Shown here: piece after piece, positions 46,279-55,276 of the stretch
How positions within the stretch are numbered: the stretch's first letter is position 1
Layout of the letters: the number at the start of each line of letters is the position of its first letter
Assembly (NCBI RefSeq): GCF_020171845.1
Contig: NZ_JAIVAM010000008.1
Span: forward strand, 124,001-188,000
Source of the DNA: Cytobacillus kochii
GTDB lineage: Bacteria > Bacillota > Bacilli > Bacillales > Cytobacillaceae
Direction: 5' to 3'
DNA: 64,000 nucleotides
Position numbers and translations under genes: made by a program
The notes under the pieces: model-generated
Databases searched by the model: none
What the model saw: the letters and a program-made list of their open reading frames with translations, nothing else
What the model was told of the DNA's origin: nothing

Positions 46279-46527
46279 ATGATGAATTATAATGCTGGTG
46301 ATATTGTTTATGTTTTTTATCGTAATCCGCATACACAAGATGTAGCTAATATTCAGGCTGCTGCGGTCGTCAATAACCCAGAGCGACCAGGTGAGTTAGC
46401 ATTGTTTTTATATGAAAATTATTATCCATTAACAGAGGAAGTGGCTGTTTTCTCGAATGAAGCAGAAGCATATGAAACATATGGGAGCTATTTTAATGAT
46501 ACCCTCCAAGGAGGGATAGACGATTGA
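46279..46527 (+). CDS. splA: SplA, regulator of the spore photoproduct lyase operon
   Basis: 82 residues. The N-terminal YNAGDIVYVFYRNPHTQDVA is the SplA signature; the rest is acidic. SplA is reported to be TRAP-like in part and lowers splB expression in sporulating B. subtilis. The ATG at 46279 follows AAAGGAG; ATG 46282 is an equal choice. It overlaps splB by 4 bases. Confidence 0.88.
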   Translation: MMNYNAGDIVYVFYRNPHTQDVANIQAAAVVNNPERPGELALFLYENYYPLTEEVAVFSNEAEAYETYGSYFNDTLQGGIDD

Positions 46528-47549
46528 AGCCATTCGAGCCAAAACTTGTTTATTTTGAACCAAACGCGCTGGATTATCCACTTGGCCAACAATTAAAGAA
46601 GCGGTTTGAAAGTACGGATGTAGAAATAAGGTATACAACCTCCCATAATCAAGTCAGAAATTTACCAGGGGACAATGATTTTCAAAAATATCGTGTCGCT
46701 AAATCTACGTTAGTTGTCGGTATAAGGAAAACGTTAAAGTTTGATACATCAAAGCCCTCAGCAGAATATGCGATTCCATTCGCAACTGGATGTATGGGAC
46801 ATTGCCATTATTGTTATCTACAAACAACAATGGGAAGTAAACCTTATATTCGCACATATGTAAATGTAGACGAGATTCTAACTGCTGCTGATGAATATAT
46901 GGCGGAAAGAGCACCAGAAATAACAAGATTTGAAGCATCTTGTACATCAGATATTGTTGGCATTGACCATATTACTCACACATTAAAAAGAGCGATTGAA
47001 CATTTTGGGCAATCAGAATATGGTAAATTGCGGTTTGTGACAAAGTTTCATCATGTCGATCATTTATTAGATGCGAACCATAATGGTAAAACACGTTTTC
47101 GCTTTAGTGTGAATGCTGATTATGTGATTAAGTTTTTTGAACCTGGAACATCAAGATTGAAAGATCGTATAGAAGCTGCTGGTAAAGTGGCGAGAGCTGG
47201 TTATCCGCTCGGTTTTATTGTGGCACCTATTTATTTACATGACGGTTGGCAACAAGGATATTATGAAATGTTTGAACGGTTAGAAGCCGAGTTGCCGATT
47301 GAAGCAAAAAAAGATTTAACTTTTGAATTTATTCAACATCGTTTTACTAAGCCGGCGAAACGAGTAATTGAAAAAAACTATCCAATGACAAAACTTGAAC
47401 TAGATGAGGAAAAAAGAAGATATAAATGGGGAAAGTATGGGATTGGAAAATATGTTTATAAAAAAGAAGAAGAGGAAGATATAAAGGAGACGCTCTATCA
47501 ATATATGGTAAAATTCTTTCCTGAAGCAAAGTTAGAATACTTCACTTAA
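46524..47549 (+). CDS. splB: Spore photoproduct lyase (radical SAM)
   Basis: 341 residues, usual length. Cys90, Cys94 and Cys97 in CMGHCHYC hold the 4Fe-4S cluster that cleaves SAM; Cys140 in EASCTSD is at the place of the H-donor Cys141 of the B. subtilis enzyme. It reverses the UV-made thymine dimer of spores (5-thyminyl-5,6-dihydrothymine) during germination. TTG start within the splA stop. Expression is expected in the forespore. Confidence 0.96.
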   Translation: MKPFEPKLVYFEPNALDYPLGQQLKKRFESTDVEIRYTTSHNQVRNLPGDNDFQKYRVAKSTLVVGIRKTLKFDTSKPSAEYAIPFATGCMGHCHYCYLQTTMGSKPYIRTYVNVDEILTAADEYMAERAPEITRFEASCTSDIVGIDHITHTLKRAIEHFGQSEYGKLRFVTKFHHVDHLLDANHNGKTRFRFSVNADYVIKFFEPGTSRLKDRIEAAGKVARAGYPLGFIVAPIYLHDGWQQGYYEMFERLEAELPIEAKKDLTFEFIQHRFTKPAKRVIEKNYPMTKLELDEEKRRYKWGKYGIGKYVYKKEEEEDIKETLYQYMVKFFPEAKLEYFT

Positions 47550-47625
47550 TATTGTAGAAACTTGTCGAAAAAAAAGCTAAAATATAGGTATTGAGTAGGA
47601 GAAAAAGAGGGGACTGGCGCGACCA

Positions 47626-47895
47626 TTGAAATCGTTAGAAGAATATTTATGCCATTTAGAAGGTAAAGGATTTCAGCTTGAAGAAGATAGTATAGGCTTT
47701 ATATACTTCGGTAAACATTACACAAATGCACCAGATGAATTAGTTAATACAGCAATAGAGATGACATTAAAGGCGCAAAAATCATTTGATGGCAGTTTTT
47801 ATTTATCACTGTTAGAGCGTTTTATGGGAAATAATATACCGAACCGCAAGGAAGCAATTAACTATATGAAAAAGAGTTTGCATATATCTATTTAA
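47626..47895 (+). CDS. Small conserved-looking protein, perhaps DUF6123
   Basis: 89 residues from a TTG at 47626 with AGAGGGG upstream. Contains EDSIGFIYFGKHYTNAPDEL and MTLKAQKSFDGSFYLSLLER, which resemble a short uncharacterised Bacillus family (recalled as DUF6123). Soluble and helical. Role unknown. It lies 76 bases after splB. Confidence 0.6.
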   Translation: MKSLEEYLCHLEGKGFQLEEDSIGFIYFGKHYTNAPDELVNTAIEMTLKAQKSFDGSFYLSLLERFMGNNIPNRKEAINYMKKSLHISI

Positions 47896-47900
47896 AACAT

Positions 47901-47990
47901 AAAAAATGAACAAGCATGATGTGGAGGCTGAACTGCGCCCCAATTTTTAGACATATGAGCTAACAATTGGAGGTACAGTTCATTTTTTTT
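47901..47990. terminator. Weak terminator-like long hairpin
   Basis: AAAAAATGAAC (47901-47911) can pair with GTTCATTTTTT (47978-47988) around a long interior; the right arm covers the stop of the leftward EamA gene. Confidence 0.4.
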
Positions 47991-48891
47991 CGATTGAATT
48001 CTCAGTAAAACGTTCTTTTTGTGGCCACTCAGCTAATATCATACCAAGTAGGATGAATAGGCAACCAAATATGGCGATGATCGATAAACGGTCTCCAGCA
48101 AAGATATAGCCTGTCAGTGCAGCGAAAACAGGCTCCATTGCAAATATAACAGCGACTCTTGTTGGAGAGGTGAATTGCTGGAAGTGTGTTTGTGCTAAAA
48201 AGGCCAGCCCTGTAGCTAAAATACTTGTAATTAGTAAGGCGAATATAACCTCTTGCCTGAATAATAATTCACTATCGTAAGACCATCCCTCATAGAAAAA
48301 ACCTGATAAAATAGAGAGTAAACCCACAGTTGTTACTTGGATAATAGTTAAAATAATAGCTGAATGAGCCTGTGCAAATAGATTTGTTAATATGATATGC
48401 AAAGCAAAACCTAATGCACAAATGAATACAAAACCATCACCTTTATTAAATGCAGAGATATCTTGTGCTGTTAGTAAGTAAAGTCCTAATGTAGCGACAA
48501 ATACGCCAATAACAGCATAACGAGTAATCTTTATGTTTAATATAAAAAGTGATAATATAGGGACAAGAATCACACTCAAACCAGTAATAAAACCTGCTTT
48601 ACTAGAAGAAGTATAATGAAGCCCAATTGTCTGAAATGTATAGGCGATAAAGAGACACAAACCTAACAAGATACCTGCCATTAGTGTACGTTTAGTTGGT
48701 CTTTCCCACTGCTTCCTATAAAAAATAATCGCCATTATGGTTAAGAAAAATGCAGCAATAAGAAAGCGAATACCATTAAATGAAAAGGCGCTAAGAGATT
48801 GGAGAGCATTTTGTACAAGAACAAAAGTAGTGCCCCAAATGAACGCGACAAGTAGAAGAGAGAAGTCTGCCGTTTTAGTTGACTGCCACAT
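47980..48891 (-). CDS. EamA/DMT-family transporter
   Basis: 303 residues, ten membrane segments in two EamA repeats. Opening segment LLLVAFIWGTTFVLVQNAL and the marker TSSSKAGFITGLSVILVPIL are typical of YdcZ/RhaT-like DMT exporters. Substrate unknown. It starts at the base where the upstream ypdQ gene ends, so the two are co-transcribed. A paralogue of the EamA gene at 24089, but only distantly similar. Confidence 0.85.
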   Translation of the reverse strand: MWQSTKTADFSLLLVAFIWGTTFVLVQNALQSLSAFSFNGIRFLIAAFFLTIMAIIFYRKQWERPTKRTLMAGILLGLCLFIAYTFQTIGLHYTSSSKAGFITGLSVILVPILSLFILNIKITRYAVIGVFVATLGLYLLTAQDISAFNKGDGFVFICALGFALHIILTNLFAQAHSAIILTIIQVTTVGLLSILSGFFYEGWSYDSELLFRQEVIFALLITSILATGLAFLAQTHFQQFTSPTRVAVIFAMEPVFAALTGYIFAGDRLSIIAIFGCLFILLGMILAEWPQKERFTENSIEKK

Positions 48892-49283
48892 TATTTTTTA
48901 TTTCTCCGAATAGCCGCTCTTGCCAATTCGTCCGCGGGTTTATTTTGTATACTTGGTATCCACTTCATAAAGAAAAGGTCGAACTGCTTACTTAATTCAA
49001 GTGCTTCATCAAGAAGGGGAGCAAACTTTTTATTACGGGCAAATTCCTTCTCAATACTCGCATTTACCACTTGTGAATCCGTGCGAAAGGAAACGGTTCG
49101 ATAATTATTTTCTATGCAAATTCTTAATGCTAAAATCAATGCTTGAAACTCTGCTTCATGGTTCTCCATATTTCCAAGTGGAATACTATGCCTCTCTACA
49201 TTTCCGTTCGCTTTTATAAATATACCTGCACCACTCGGACCAGGATTACCAGCACTTGCACCGTCTATATATACTTCAATCAA
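48891..49283 (-). CDS. ypdQ: YpdQ, RNase H-like protein
   Basis: 130 residues, an RNase HI fold without the basic handle of E. coli RNase HI. Catalytic acids appear in YIDGASAGNPGPSGAG, NHEAEFQALILAL, RTDSQVV and KPADELARAA. B. subtilis YpdQ had no clear RNase H activity despite these motifs. Divergent from ypeP, its paralogue, 200 bases away. ATG behind AGGAGG. Confidence 0.88.
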   Translation of the reverse strand: MIEVYIDGASAGNPGPSGAGIFIKANGNVERHSIPLGNMENHEAEFQALILALRICIENNYRTVSFRTDSQVVNASIEKEFARNKKFAPLLDEALELSKQFDLFFMKWIPSIQNKPADELARAAIRRNKK

Positions 49284-49483
49284 TGCAATTCCTCCTTTTG
49301 TGATAAAATAGTGGGAGTTCTTTGTAATGCGATGAAGGAGAAATGTTCATAATAATCGTATAACATTAAAGAGATATTTTGCTACAGAAAAACATATGAT
49401 GAAAAATACAAACTACAAGTAAGTGTAGCATACAAGCACCTTATTTTTGAATCATCATTTTATTAAAAGGCGTGTTAAAATAA

Positions 49484-50140
49484 ATGAAATATCAATTGAT
49501 TGCAGCTTATAAACTAAAAAATAACGAAATCTATTTATTTTCTTCCGAATGGTTAGATGGTGAGTCTGCCCTTGATATGGGAGAAGAGTTTTCTCATCAT
49601 CCTAAATGGACGGAAATAAAGTGTTTGGATGAAAACGGTACATCTTGGACCATAAAAGAATTAAATAAGCTATTAGAAGAAGTAGAAGAAGAACCGCATG
49701 ATTTAGTGATTTATTTTGATGGTGGCTTTTATGACGAAACGAAGACCTCAGGCTTAGGGGCCGTTATCTACTATCGACAAGGAAAGAAAAAGTATCGTAT
49801 AAGAGCCAATGAATGTTTTCACGAGTTAGAATCAAATAATGAAGCGGAATATGCTGCCCTTTTCTTTGCTCTTTCACAATTAGAAGAATTAAATGTCAGT
49901 CGGCAGACTTGTGAAATAAGAGGAGATGCAAAAGGACTATTAATGCAATTAGCTGGCGAATGGCCTTGTTATGAGAAAGTATTAAATGATTGGTTAGATC
50001 GGATTGAGGAAAAGGTGAGCCTATTATCATTAAATGTAACGTACACTCCTATTGTAAGAAAAGAAAATCAAGAAGCACATAAGTTAGCGACCCAAAGTTT
50101 AAACGGGAAAAAAATCTATAGTAAAATGCAGTTGTTATAG
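49484..50140 (+). CDS. ypeP: YpeP, RNase H-like protein with N-terminal extension
   Basis: 218 residues. The first ~70 form an extra domain (KYQLIAAYKLKNNEIYLFSS); the rest is an RNase H fold with acids in IYFDGGFYDE, NNEAEYAALFFAL, RGDAKGLL and ENQEAHKLA. Function unclear; like YpdQ it may be inactive on standard RNA/DNA hybrids. Followed by ypeQ after 15 bases, as in B. subtilis. Confidence 0.88.
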   Translation: MKYQLIAAYKLKNNEIYLFSSEWLDGESALDMGEEFSHHPKWTEIKCLDENGTSWTIKELNKLLEEVEEEPHDLVIYFDGGFYDETKTSGLGAVIYYRQGKKKYRIRANECFHELESNNEAEYAALFFALSQLEELNVSRQTCEIRGDAKGLLMQLAGEWPCYEKVLNDWLDRIEEKVSLLSLNVTYTPIVRKENQEAHKLATQSLNGKKIYSKMQLL

Positions 50141-50155
50141 GAAGGAAGGTTTATT

Positions 50156-50335
50156 GTGGATGAGAAAAAGAAATTAGTAAAAGAGGTTGATCAAGTCATT
50201 GATTTTTATTGTGAGGATTGTTTTTTATACAAATATCATCGCAAAGAATATGGACGAAACTTTGCTCACCGATTTTGTATAACCAAATGTACCGTAGGAG
50301 AAAAAATCCAAAGTATTGGCAAAAATTTTACATAA
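50156..50335 (+). CDS. ypeQ: YpeQ-like zinc-finger protein
   Basis: 59 residues from GTG 50156 behind GGAAGGAAGG. Cys pattern CEDC...CITKC (CxxC and CxxxC) with His/Arg-rich middle KYHRKEYGRNFAHRF fits the small zinc-finger family of YpeQ. Possibly nucleic-acid binding. It ends the ypeP operon at a strong shared terminator. Confidence 0.75.
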   Translation: MDEKKKLVKEVDQVIDFYCEDCFLYKYHRKEYGRNFAHRFCITKCTVGEKIQSIGKNFT

Positions 50336-50338
50336 TAA

Positions 50339-50362
50339 AAGGCTGGCAATTTTGCCAGCCTT
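50339..50362. terminator. Bidirectional terminator between ypeQ and csp
   Basis: Perfect 10-bp stem AAGGCTGGCA and TGCCAGCCTT with A/T runs on both sides. Confidence 0.88.
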
Positions 50363-50375
50363 GATTATATACAGA

Positions 50376-50576
50376 TTAAAGTTTTACAACGTTAGCAGCT
50401 TGAGGTCCGCGGTTACCTTCAACGATTTCGAAAGAAACTTCTTGACCTTCTTCTAAAGATTTGAAGCCTTCGCCAGTGATAGCTGTGAAATGTACGAATA
50501 CATCGTCTCCACCTTCAACTTCGATGAAACCGAAACCTTTTTCATTGTTAAACCATTTTACTTTACCGTTTTGCAT
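50376..50576 (-). CDS. cspD: Cold shock protein
   Basis: 66 residues, a single OB-fold cold shock domain. RNP1 KGFGFIEV and RNP2 VFVHF bind single-stranded RNA or DNA. Acts as an RNA chaperone and transcription antiterminator. Position next to ypeQ suggests cspD, although sequence alone cannot separate CspB, C and D. ATG behind AGGAGG. A stem-loop lies in its leader. Confidence 0.9.
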   Translation of the reverse strand: MQNGKVKWFNNEKGFGFIEVEGGDDVFVHFTAITGEGFKSLEEGQEVSFEIVEGNRGPQAANVVKL

Positions 50577-50600
50577 GTGAACTTTTCCTCCTAAAACTTT

Positions 50601-50617
50601 GAAGGCTCCAAGCCTTC
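50601..50617 (-). promoter_or_regulatory. Leader stem-loop of the cold shock gene
   Basis: GAAGGCT (50601-50607) and AGCCTTC (50611-50617) with a 3-base loop, just upstream of the ribosome site, part of a leader of about 100 bases. Cold shock mRNAs often use leader structure to change translation with temperature. Confidence 0.5.
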
Positions 50618-50996
50618 AGAAAAAATTTTCATCCAACATAAACATACTGCAATATTGTCATGGAATATAGGAAATATATTCTGTTAAATGATGTATTAAA
50701 TATACAATACTAATCGAATTCCGTCAAGAAATCTGAAAGTTTTTTCTTTAAAATATTGTAAAAATTTCAGTTTTTTCAAAAGGGTGTGGATGAGCACTAC
50801 TATGTTGGGTTATCAAATAGATATTTTGGTGATAGAAGTAGCTTTTTTTAGAAGAATATAACCATCCTAAATGATTGGTTGAAGTAAGAATGACAAGCTT
50901 AGATACATGTTTTGTATTATGCGTTATTAGGAAGAAAGTGTCATAATTAAACGCGGCATTCATATGATAGGTAAATCAATCAAAGAAGGTGGCCAT
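50618..50996. other. Intergenic stretch between csp and a small gene
   Basis: About 380 AT-rich bases. The left part is the csp leader and promoter; I see no gene or known RNA in the remainder. Short minus-strand frames here lack ribosome sites. Confidence 0.5.
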
Positions 50997-51290
50997 ATGT
51001 ATCGTTTTCGCATCGATGAGAGGGAGTGGATTTTGCGTTTTTCTATTAATGTGGATGCTGATGATATAGAAAAGAATATTATTTTTCAATCGATTGTTAA
51101 AATGGGACATGAGATTTTACACTACAATCATGGGGATTCCTTTATTTTATATGACAAAGATATCGGTGCAATCATTTTTTCAATTGAGACGATCCCATCA
51201 TATATCCTCACCGTTGCCCACATTATAAATGAAGTCGATTGGTTTCAAATAAAAAATGGAATCGTTTCGAGGAAAAAAGATCAGCAGTAG
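50997..51290 (+). CDS. Unknown 97-residue protein
   Basis: ATG 50997 follows GAAGGTGG; an ATG at 50964 has no ribosome site. Mixed alpha/beta composition (MYRFRIDEREWILRFSINVD, then SIVKMGHEILHYNHGDSFIL), no membrane segment, basic end KNGIVSRKKDQQ. No family recognised. Monocistronic with its own terminator. Confidence 0.6.
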   Translation: MYRFRIDEREWILRFSINVDADDIEKNIIFQSIVKMGHEILHYNHGDSFILYDKDIGAIIFSIETIPSYILTVAHIINEVDWFQIKNGIVSRKKDQQ

Positions 51291-51378
51291 TGATACTTTA
51301 GTCTCTTATGAGAAAAAAATTGTTCCTGAAGTTGATAAACGAACCTTAGTTTGATGCAGTTAATGATATAAATGGAGA

Positions 51379-51404
51379 AACCCGCTGTTTGCGGGTTTTT
51401 TTTG
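51379..51404 (+). terminator. Terminator of the 97-residue protein gene
   Basis: AACCCGC (51379-51385) and GCGGGTT (51391-51397) with T8. Confidence 0.88.
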
Positions 51405-51422
51405 TATTGTCATGTTTACTTA

Positions 51423-51467
51423 TTGACGATTTTTTCACCATGAGTTAAAATGTTGCACATAGGAAAC
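51423..51467 (+). promoter_or_regulatory. mntABCD promoter with MntR-box-like operator
   Basis: TTGACG (51423-51428), 17-base spacer, TAAAAT (51446-51451). Directly downstream, TTGCACATAGGAAAC (51453-51467) resembles the MntR operators of B. subtilis mntH and mntA (GCC-AT-GGAAAC type). A repressor there would block the transcription start. Confidence 0.6.
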
Positions 51468-51554
51468 TTTTATAGATTTAGTTAAAAAAAGTGTATCGAT
51501 TAAAAAAGTATGCATATAATCAAATAAGGAATATAAAGGGAGAGAAGGGTAGAG

Positions 51555-52472
51555 ATGAAAAGAATATTAGTTACTATGTTTAGTTTAATGGTGCTTACAG
51601 CTTGTTCAAGTAATGAAGCAGGAAATACCGAAAATGATCAATTAAAAGTAACAACGACTATTGCTCAAATAGCTGATGGTATTGAGCATATCGGTGGTGA
51701 ACATGTGGAAGTAAATAGTCTGATGGGACCAGGCACAGACCCACATCTTTATAAGGCAACGCAAAGTGACATTAGTCTTCTTCAAGATGCAGATTTAATT
51801 ATGTATAATGGCTTGCACTTAGAAGGCAAGATGCTTGAAGTGTTAGAGAAAATGGGCGAGAAAACCACTGTTGTGGCAGTAGGCGATTCATTAGAACCAT
51901 CTAACTTACTAGCTGATAAAGATAATCAAAATGCGGTAGACCCACATATTTGGTTCGATATTGATTTGTGGATAGAGGCATTGACTACAGCAAAGGATGC
52001 ATTGATTGAAGTAGATCCTGAAAATAAAGATGATTATGAAGCGAATGCAGAAGCATATTTTACAGAGCTGAGAGAATTAAAAGCATATGCTACTGAACAA
52101 ATTCATTTAATTCCTGAAGAGAAACGTGTTCTAGTCACTGCTCATGACGCTTTTAATTACTTTGGTAATGCTTATGATATGGAAGTTATGGGTTTACAAG
52201 GGTTAAGTACAGACGCTGAATATGGTTTAGGGGATGTGCAACATTTAGTGAATACAATTGCTGATAGAGAAATCAATGCCGTTTTTGTAGAGTCAAGTAT
52301 ATCCGAACGTTCAATTAATGCAGTGATTGAAGGAGCGAAGGAAAAGGGCCATACGGTAAGTATAGGGGGAGAATTATACTCTGATGCTATGGGAGAAGAG
52401 GGCACTGAACTGGGCACTTATGTTGGTATGTATAAACATAATGTAGATACGATTGTTCAATCATTAAAATAA
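51555..52472 (+). CDS. mntA: Manganese ABC transporter, binding lipoprotein
   Basis: 305 residues. Lipoprotein signal peptide with lipobox LTAC (Cys ~19). A cluster 9 (ZnuA/PsaA-like) binding protein: metal ligands expected at His in GTDPHLY, His in AVDPHIWFD, Glu/His near TAHDAFNYFG, and Asp near GGELYSDAMG. The missing His-rich loop of zinc-specific ZnuA and the mntR/MntR-box context favour manganese. ATG follows GGGAGAGAAGG. First gene of mntABCD. Confidence 0.9.
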   Translation: MKRILVTMFSLMVLTACSSNEAGNTENDQLKVTTTIAQIADGIEHIGGEHVEVNSLMGPGTDPHLYKATQSDISLLQDADLIMYNGLHLEGKMLEVLEKMGEKTTVVAVGDSLEPSNLLADKDNQNAVDPHIWFDIDLWIEALTTAKDALIEVDPENKDDYEANAEAYFTELRELKAYATEQIHLIPEEKRVLVTAHDAFNYFGNAYDMEVMGLQGLSTDAEYGLGDVQHLVNTIADREINAVFVESSISERSINAVIEGAKEKGHTVSIGGELYSDAMGEEGTELGTYVGMYKHNVDTIVQSLK

Positions 52473-52510
52473 AGATTGTTTTTATGTAAGTGTATATAGG
52501 AGTGATTAGA

Positions 52511-53266
52511 GTGACAAATCCAATAGAAATAAGAAATTTAACTGTAGCCTACGATAAAACAGCAGTACTAAAGGATGTTCAATTCTCAATACCAAAAGGC
52601 AGTTTAACTGGAATTGTTGGACCAAATGGTGCCGGAAAATCCACTTTAATTAAAGCGATATTGGGCCTAATTCCTAAAGTGTCAGGTGAGATTAAAATAT
52701 ACGGAAAACCTTACAAAGCAAAAGATCGTCTTGTTGGTTATGTGCCCCAACGAGGGTCAGTGGATTGGGATTTTCCAACAAGTGCATTAGATGTTGTCTT
52801 AATGGGAAGGTATGGCCATATCGGTTGGTTTAAACGACCAGGTAAAGAGGATACGATACTCGCAAAAGAAAGTTTGAAGAAAGTGGGAATGGATTCTTAC
52901 GCCAATAGGCAAATAAGTCAATTATCCGGGGGGCAACAGCAAAGGGTATTCTTAGCTAGAGCGCTCGTTCAAGACGCACAAGTTTACTTTATGGATGAAC
53001 CCTTTGTCGGTGTGGATGCAGCAACAGAGAAAGCGATTATACAATTATTAACAGACCTTAAAGATCAAGGGAAAACGGTCATTGTTGTTCATCACGACCT
53101 ACAAACAGTTGAAGAATACTTTGACCATTGTATTTTATTAAATAAAGAAGTCATTGCATCTGGTGTCACTGAAGAGGTTTTTACAGTAGAACAATTACAC
53201 CAAACATACGGGGGCAAGCTAGCTTTTTTAGATAAAGGAAAAGTAATGGTGGAACAAAAGAGGTGA
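52511..53266 (+). CDS. mntB: Manganese ABC transporter, ATPase
   Basis: 251 residues. Walker A GPNGAGKST, Q-loop GYVPQRGSVDWDFP (typical of metal-type ATPases), signature LSGGQQQR, Walker B VYFMDEPFVGVD and switch His VVHHD. GTG at 52511 follows AGGAG; an earlier TTG/ATG frame overlaps that site. Followed after 8 bases by the first permease. Confidence 0.92.
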   Translation: MTNPIEIRNLTVAYDKTAVLKDVQFSIPKGSLTGIVGPNGAGKSTLIKAILGLIPKVSGEIKIYGKPYKAKDRLVGYVPQRGSVDWDFPTSALDVVLMGRYGHIGWFKRPGKEDTILAKESLKKVGMDSYANRQISQLSGGQQQRVFLARALVQDAQVYFMDEPFVGVDAATEKAIIQLLTDLKDQGKTVIVVHHDLQTVEEYFDHCILLNKEVIASGVTEEVFTVEQLHQTYGGKLAFLDKGKVMVEQKR

Positions 53267-53274
53267 CATGAGTG

Positions 53275-54186
53275 ATGGAACAAATAGGGCAAATGCTACT
53301 AGCAGCAAATACGCAGTGGGTGTTAATTGGTACGCTTCTTCTAGGGTTAGCTAGTGGTATTTTAGGGAGTTTTGCCTTACTAAGAAAACAAAGCTTAATC
53401 GGAGATGCTGTTGCACATGCTGCATTACCAGGAATATGTATAGGGTTTATGTTAACAGGAGAGCGGTCGCTCATCATCCTTTTAATAGGAGCAACCGTTA
53501 CAGGTTTATTAGCTGCTTATTGTATTCAATACATTGCCTCCGCGTCTATTTTAAAAGAAGATACGGCCATTTGTTTAATTCTATCCACGTTTTTCGGCGT
53601 AGGTATTGTCTTACTAACGAAAGTACAGCAAATGCCTTCTGGCAATAAGAGCGGTCTAGATTCTTTTATCTTTGGTCAGGCAGCAGGAATGGTTAGTAGT
53701 GATGTGAAATTAATGGCAGGGGCAGCAGCATTATTACTTATGGTGACCATTATTTTCTTTAAAGAATTTAAACTAATTACCTTTGATGCGGAATTCGCTA
53801 AAGGCTTAGGTTTACCGGTTAGCGCGTTAAACTTTTTATTTATGACCCTTTTAGTAGCTGTTGTTGTAATCGGTATCCAGGCAGTCGGTGTCATTCTGAT
53901 GGCGGCATTACTTATTACACCTGCAATATCCGCCCGTTATTGGACGAATTCACTTAGTAAAATGGTCATAATTTCTGGCATATTCGGAGCGATATCAGGT
54001 GTGATTGGTACTTTAATTAGTTCACTAGATAGAGGGATTCCAACTGGCCCCTTTATCGTAGTAACTGCTACGATTATCTTTTTTATATCCATTCTGTTTG
54101 CACCTGCTCGTGGTATCATCACGCTTAAAATCAAACGGAGAATGACCAATCAAAAGCTTCTTCGTGAACAAGGGCAGGTGAAGTAG
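53275..54186 (+). CDS. mntC: Manganese ABC transporter, permease 1
   Basis: 303 residues, an ABC-3 family metal permease with eight to nine membrane segments. Family markers: GSFALLRKQSLIGDAVAHAA, FGQAAGMVSSDV and ALLITPAISARYW. Ends in a basic cytoplasmic tail. ATG 53275 lies 9 bases after GAGGTG. mntD starts immediately after its stop. Confidence 0.92.
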   Translation: MEQIGQMLLAANTQWVLIGTLLLGLASGILGSFALLRKQSLIGDAVAHAALPGICIGFMLTGERSLIILLIGATVTGLLAAYCIQYIASASILKEDTAICLILSTFFGVGIVLLTKVQQMPSGNKSGLDSFIFGQAAGMVSSDVKLMAGAAALLLMVTIIFFKEFKLITFDAEFAKGLGLPVSALNFLFMTLLVAVVVIGIQAVGVILMAALLITPAISARYWTNSLSKMVIISGIFGAISGVIGTLISSLDRGIPTGPFIVVTATIIFFISILFAPARGIITLKIKRRMTNQKLLREQGQVK

Positions 54187-55077
54187 ATGAGTTATGAAAT
54201 TTGGATTATTATTGTCGCATCATTAGTGGGCATTACTTGTGGTGTAATCGGCTGTTTCCTTATTTTACGGAAGTTGGCGATGCTCGCTGATGCAATTAGT
54301 CATACGGTCTTGTTGGGGATTGTGCTTGCTTTTCTAATCAGTCAATCAATGAATGGAATTTATATGCTTATCGGTGCTGCAATAGTTGGTTTATTTACGG
54401 CTATGCTTATCCAATTTCTTAATCATAAAGGCATTCAGGAAGACGCATCAATTGGCGTCGTGTTTACCTTCTTTTTTGCTATTGGCGTGATACTTATTAC
54501 AGTGTTTGCTGATAGTGTTCATTTAGATGTCGATCATGCTTTAATGGGTGAAATTGCCTTTGTTCCATTCGACATGGTGGAAATCGGTTTTTTACCACCG
54601 CTTCCAAAAGCATTCATCATGTTATTGAGTATACTGATACTAAATATTATTTTAATGATGTTATTTTATAAAGAACTAAAAATTACATCTTTTGACCCTG
54701 CCCTTGCAGCGGCTATTGGTATTCCAGTTATGTTTATTCATTACTTATTGATGGGCATGGTTTCAGTATCAACTGTCGCTTCATTTGATAGTGTCGGTGC
54801 CATACTTGTCGTAGCGATGTTAATAGCACCAGGTGCTTCTGCTTATTTATTAACCAATAAACTAAGTCATATGCTGTGTTTAAGTGCATTCTTCGGAGTA
54901 CTAGCAGCGATTAGTGGTTATTATGTAGCTACCTGGATTGACAGTTCAATCTCTGGTTCAATGGCGATGATGAGTGGGGTTCTATTCGCGCTCGTGTTTA
55001 TCTTTTCACCAACAAAAGGACTGTTAGGTAAAAAGATGAATCATAAACGTTTTCGATCAGAATCTACTGCCCCTTAA
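54187..55077 (+). CDS. mntD: Manganese ABC transporter, permease 2
   Basis: 296 residues, second ABC-3 permease: GCFLILRKLAMLADAISHTV, LMGEIAFVPFDMV, MLIAPGASAYLL. It should form a heterodimer with MntC. The start codon directly abuts the mntC stop (TAGATG), and AGGTGAAG upstream supplies the ribosome site. End of the operon. Confidence 0.92.
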   Translation: MSYEIWIIIVASLVGITCGVIGCFLILRKLAMLADAISHTVLLGIVLAFLISQSMNGIYMLIGAAIVGLFTAMLIQFLNHKGIQEDASIGVVFTFFFAIGVILITVFADSVHLDVDHALMGEIAFVPFDMVEIGFLPPLPKAFIMLLSILILNIILMMLFYKELKITSFDPALAAAIGIPVMFIHYLLMGMVSVSTVASFDSVGAILVVAMLIAPGASAYLLTNKLSHMLCLSAFFGVLAAISGYYVATWIDSSISGSMAMMSGVLFALVFIFSPTKGLLGKKMNHKRFRSESTAP

Positions 55078-55095
55078 ATCGTGTTCATATGTGAG

Positions 55096-55124
55096 AAAGG
55101 CTGTTATTTAAAATAGCAGCCTTT
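55096..55124 (+). terminator. Terminator of mntABCD
   Basis: AAAGGCTGTTATTT and AAATAGCAGCCTTT pair with one G-U; the T run is short. Confidence 0.65.
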
Positions 55125-55276
55125 ATTCTACTTTTGTTATATAAGAGTTTACGAACGGGAATGTAATAAATCATTTATAGTAATCCCTCTTAAGTATATC
55201 TTACTCTTACTTCTTGCTTTCTTCACATTTTTTAGTAAGATAGAAACATAATATTTTGATAGAAAAGAGAGTAAGA

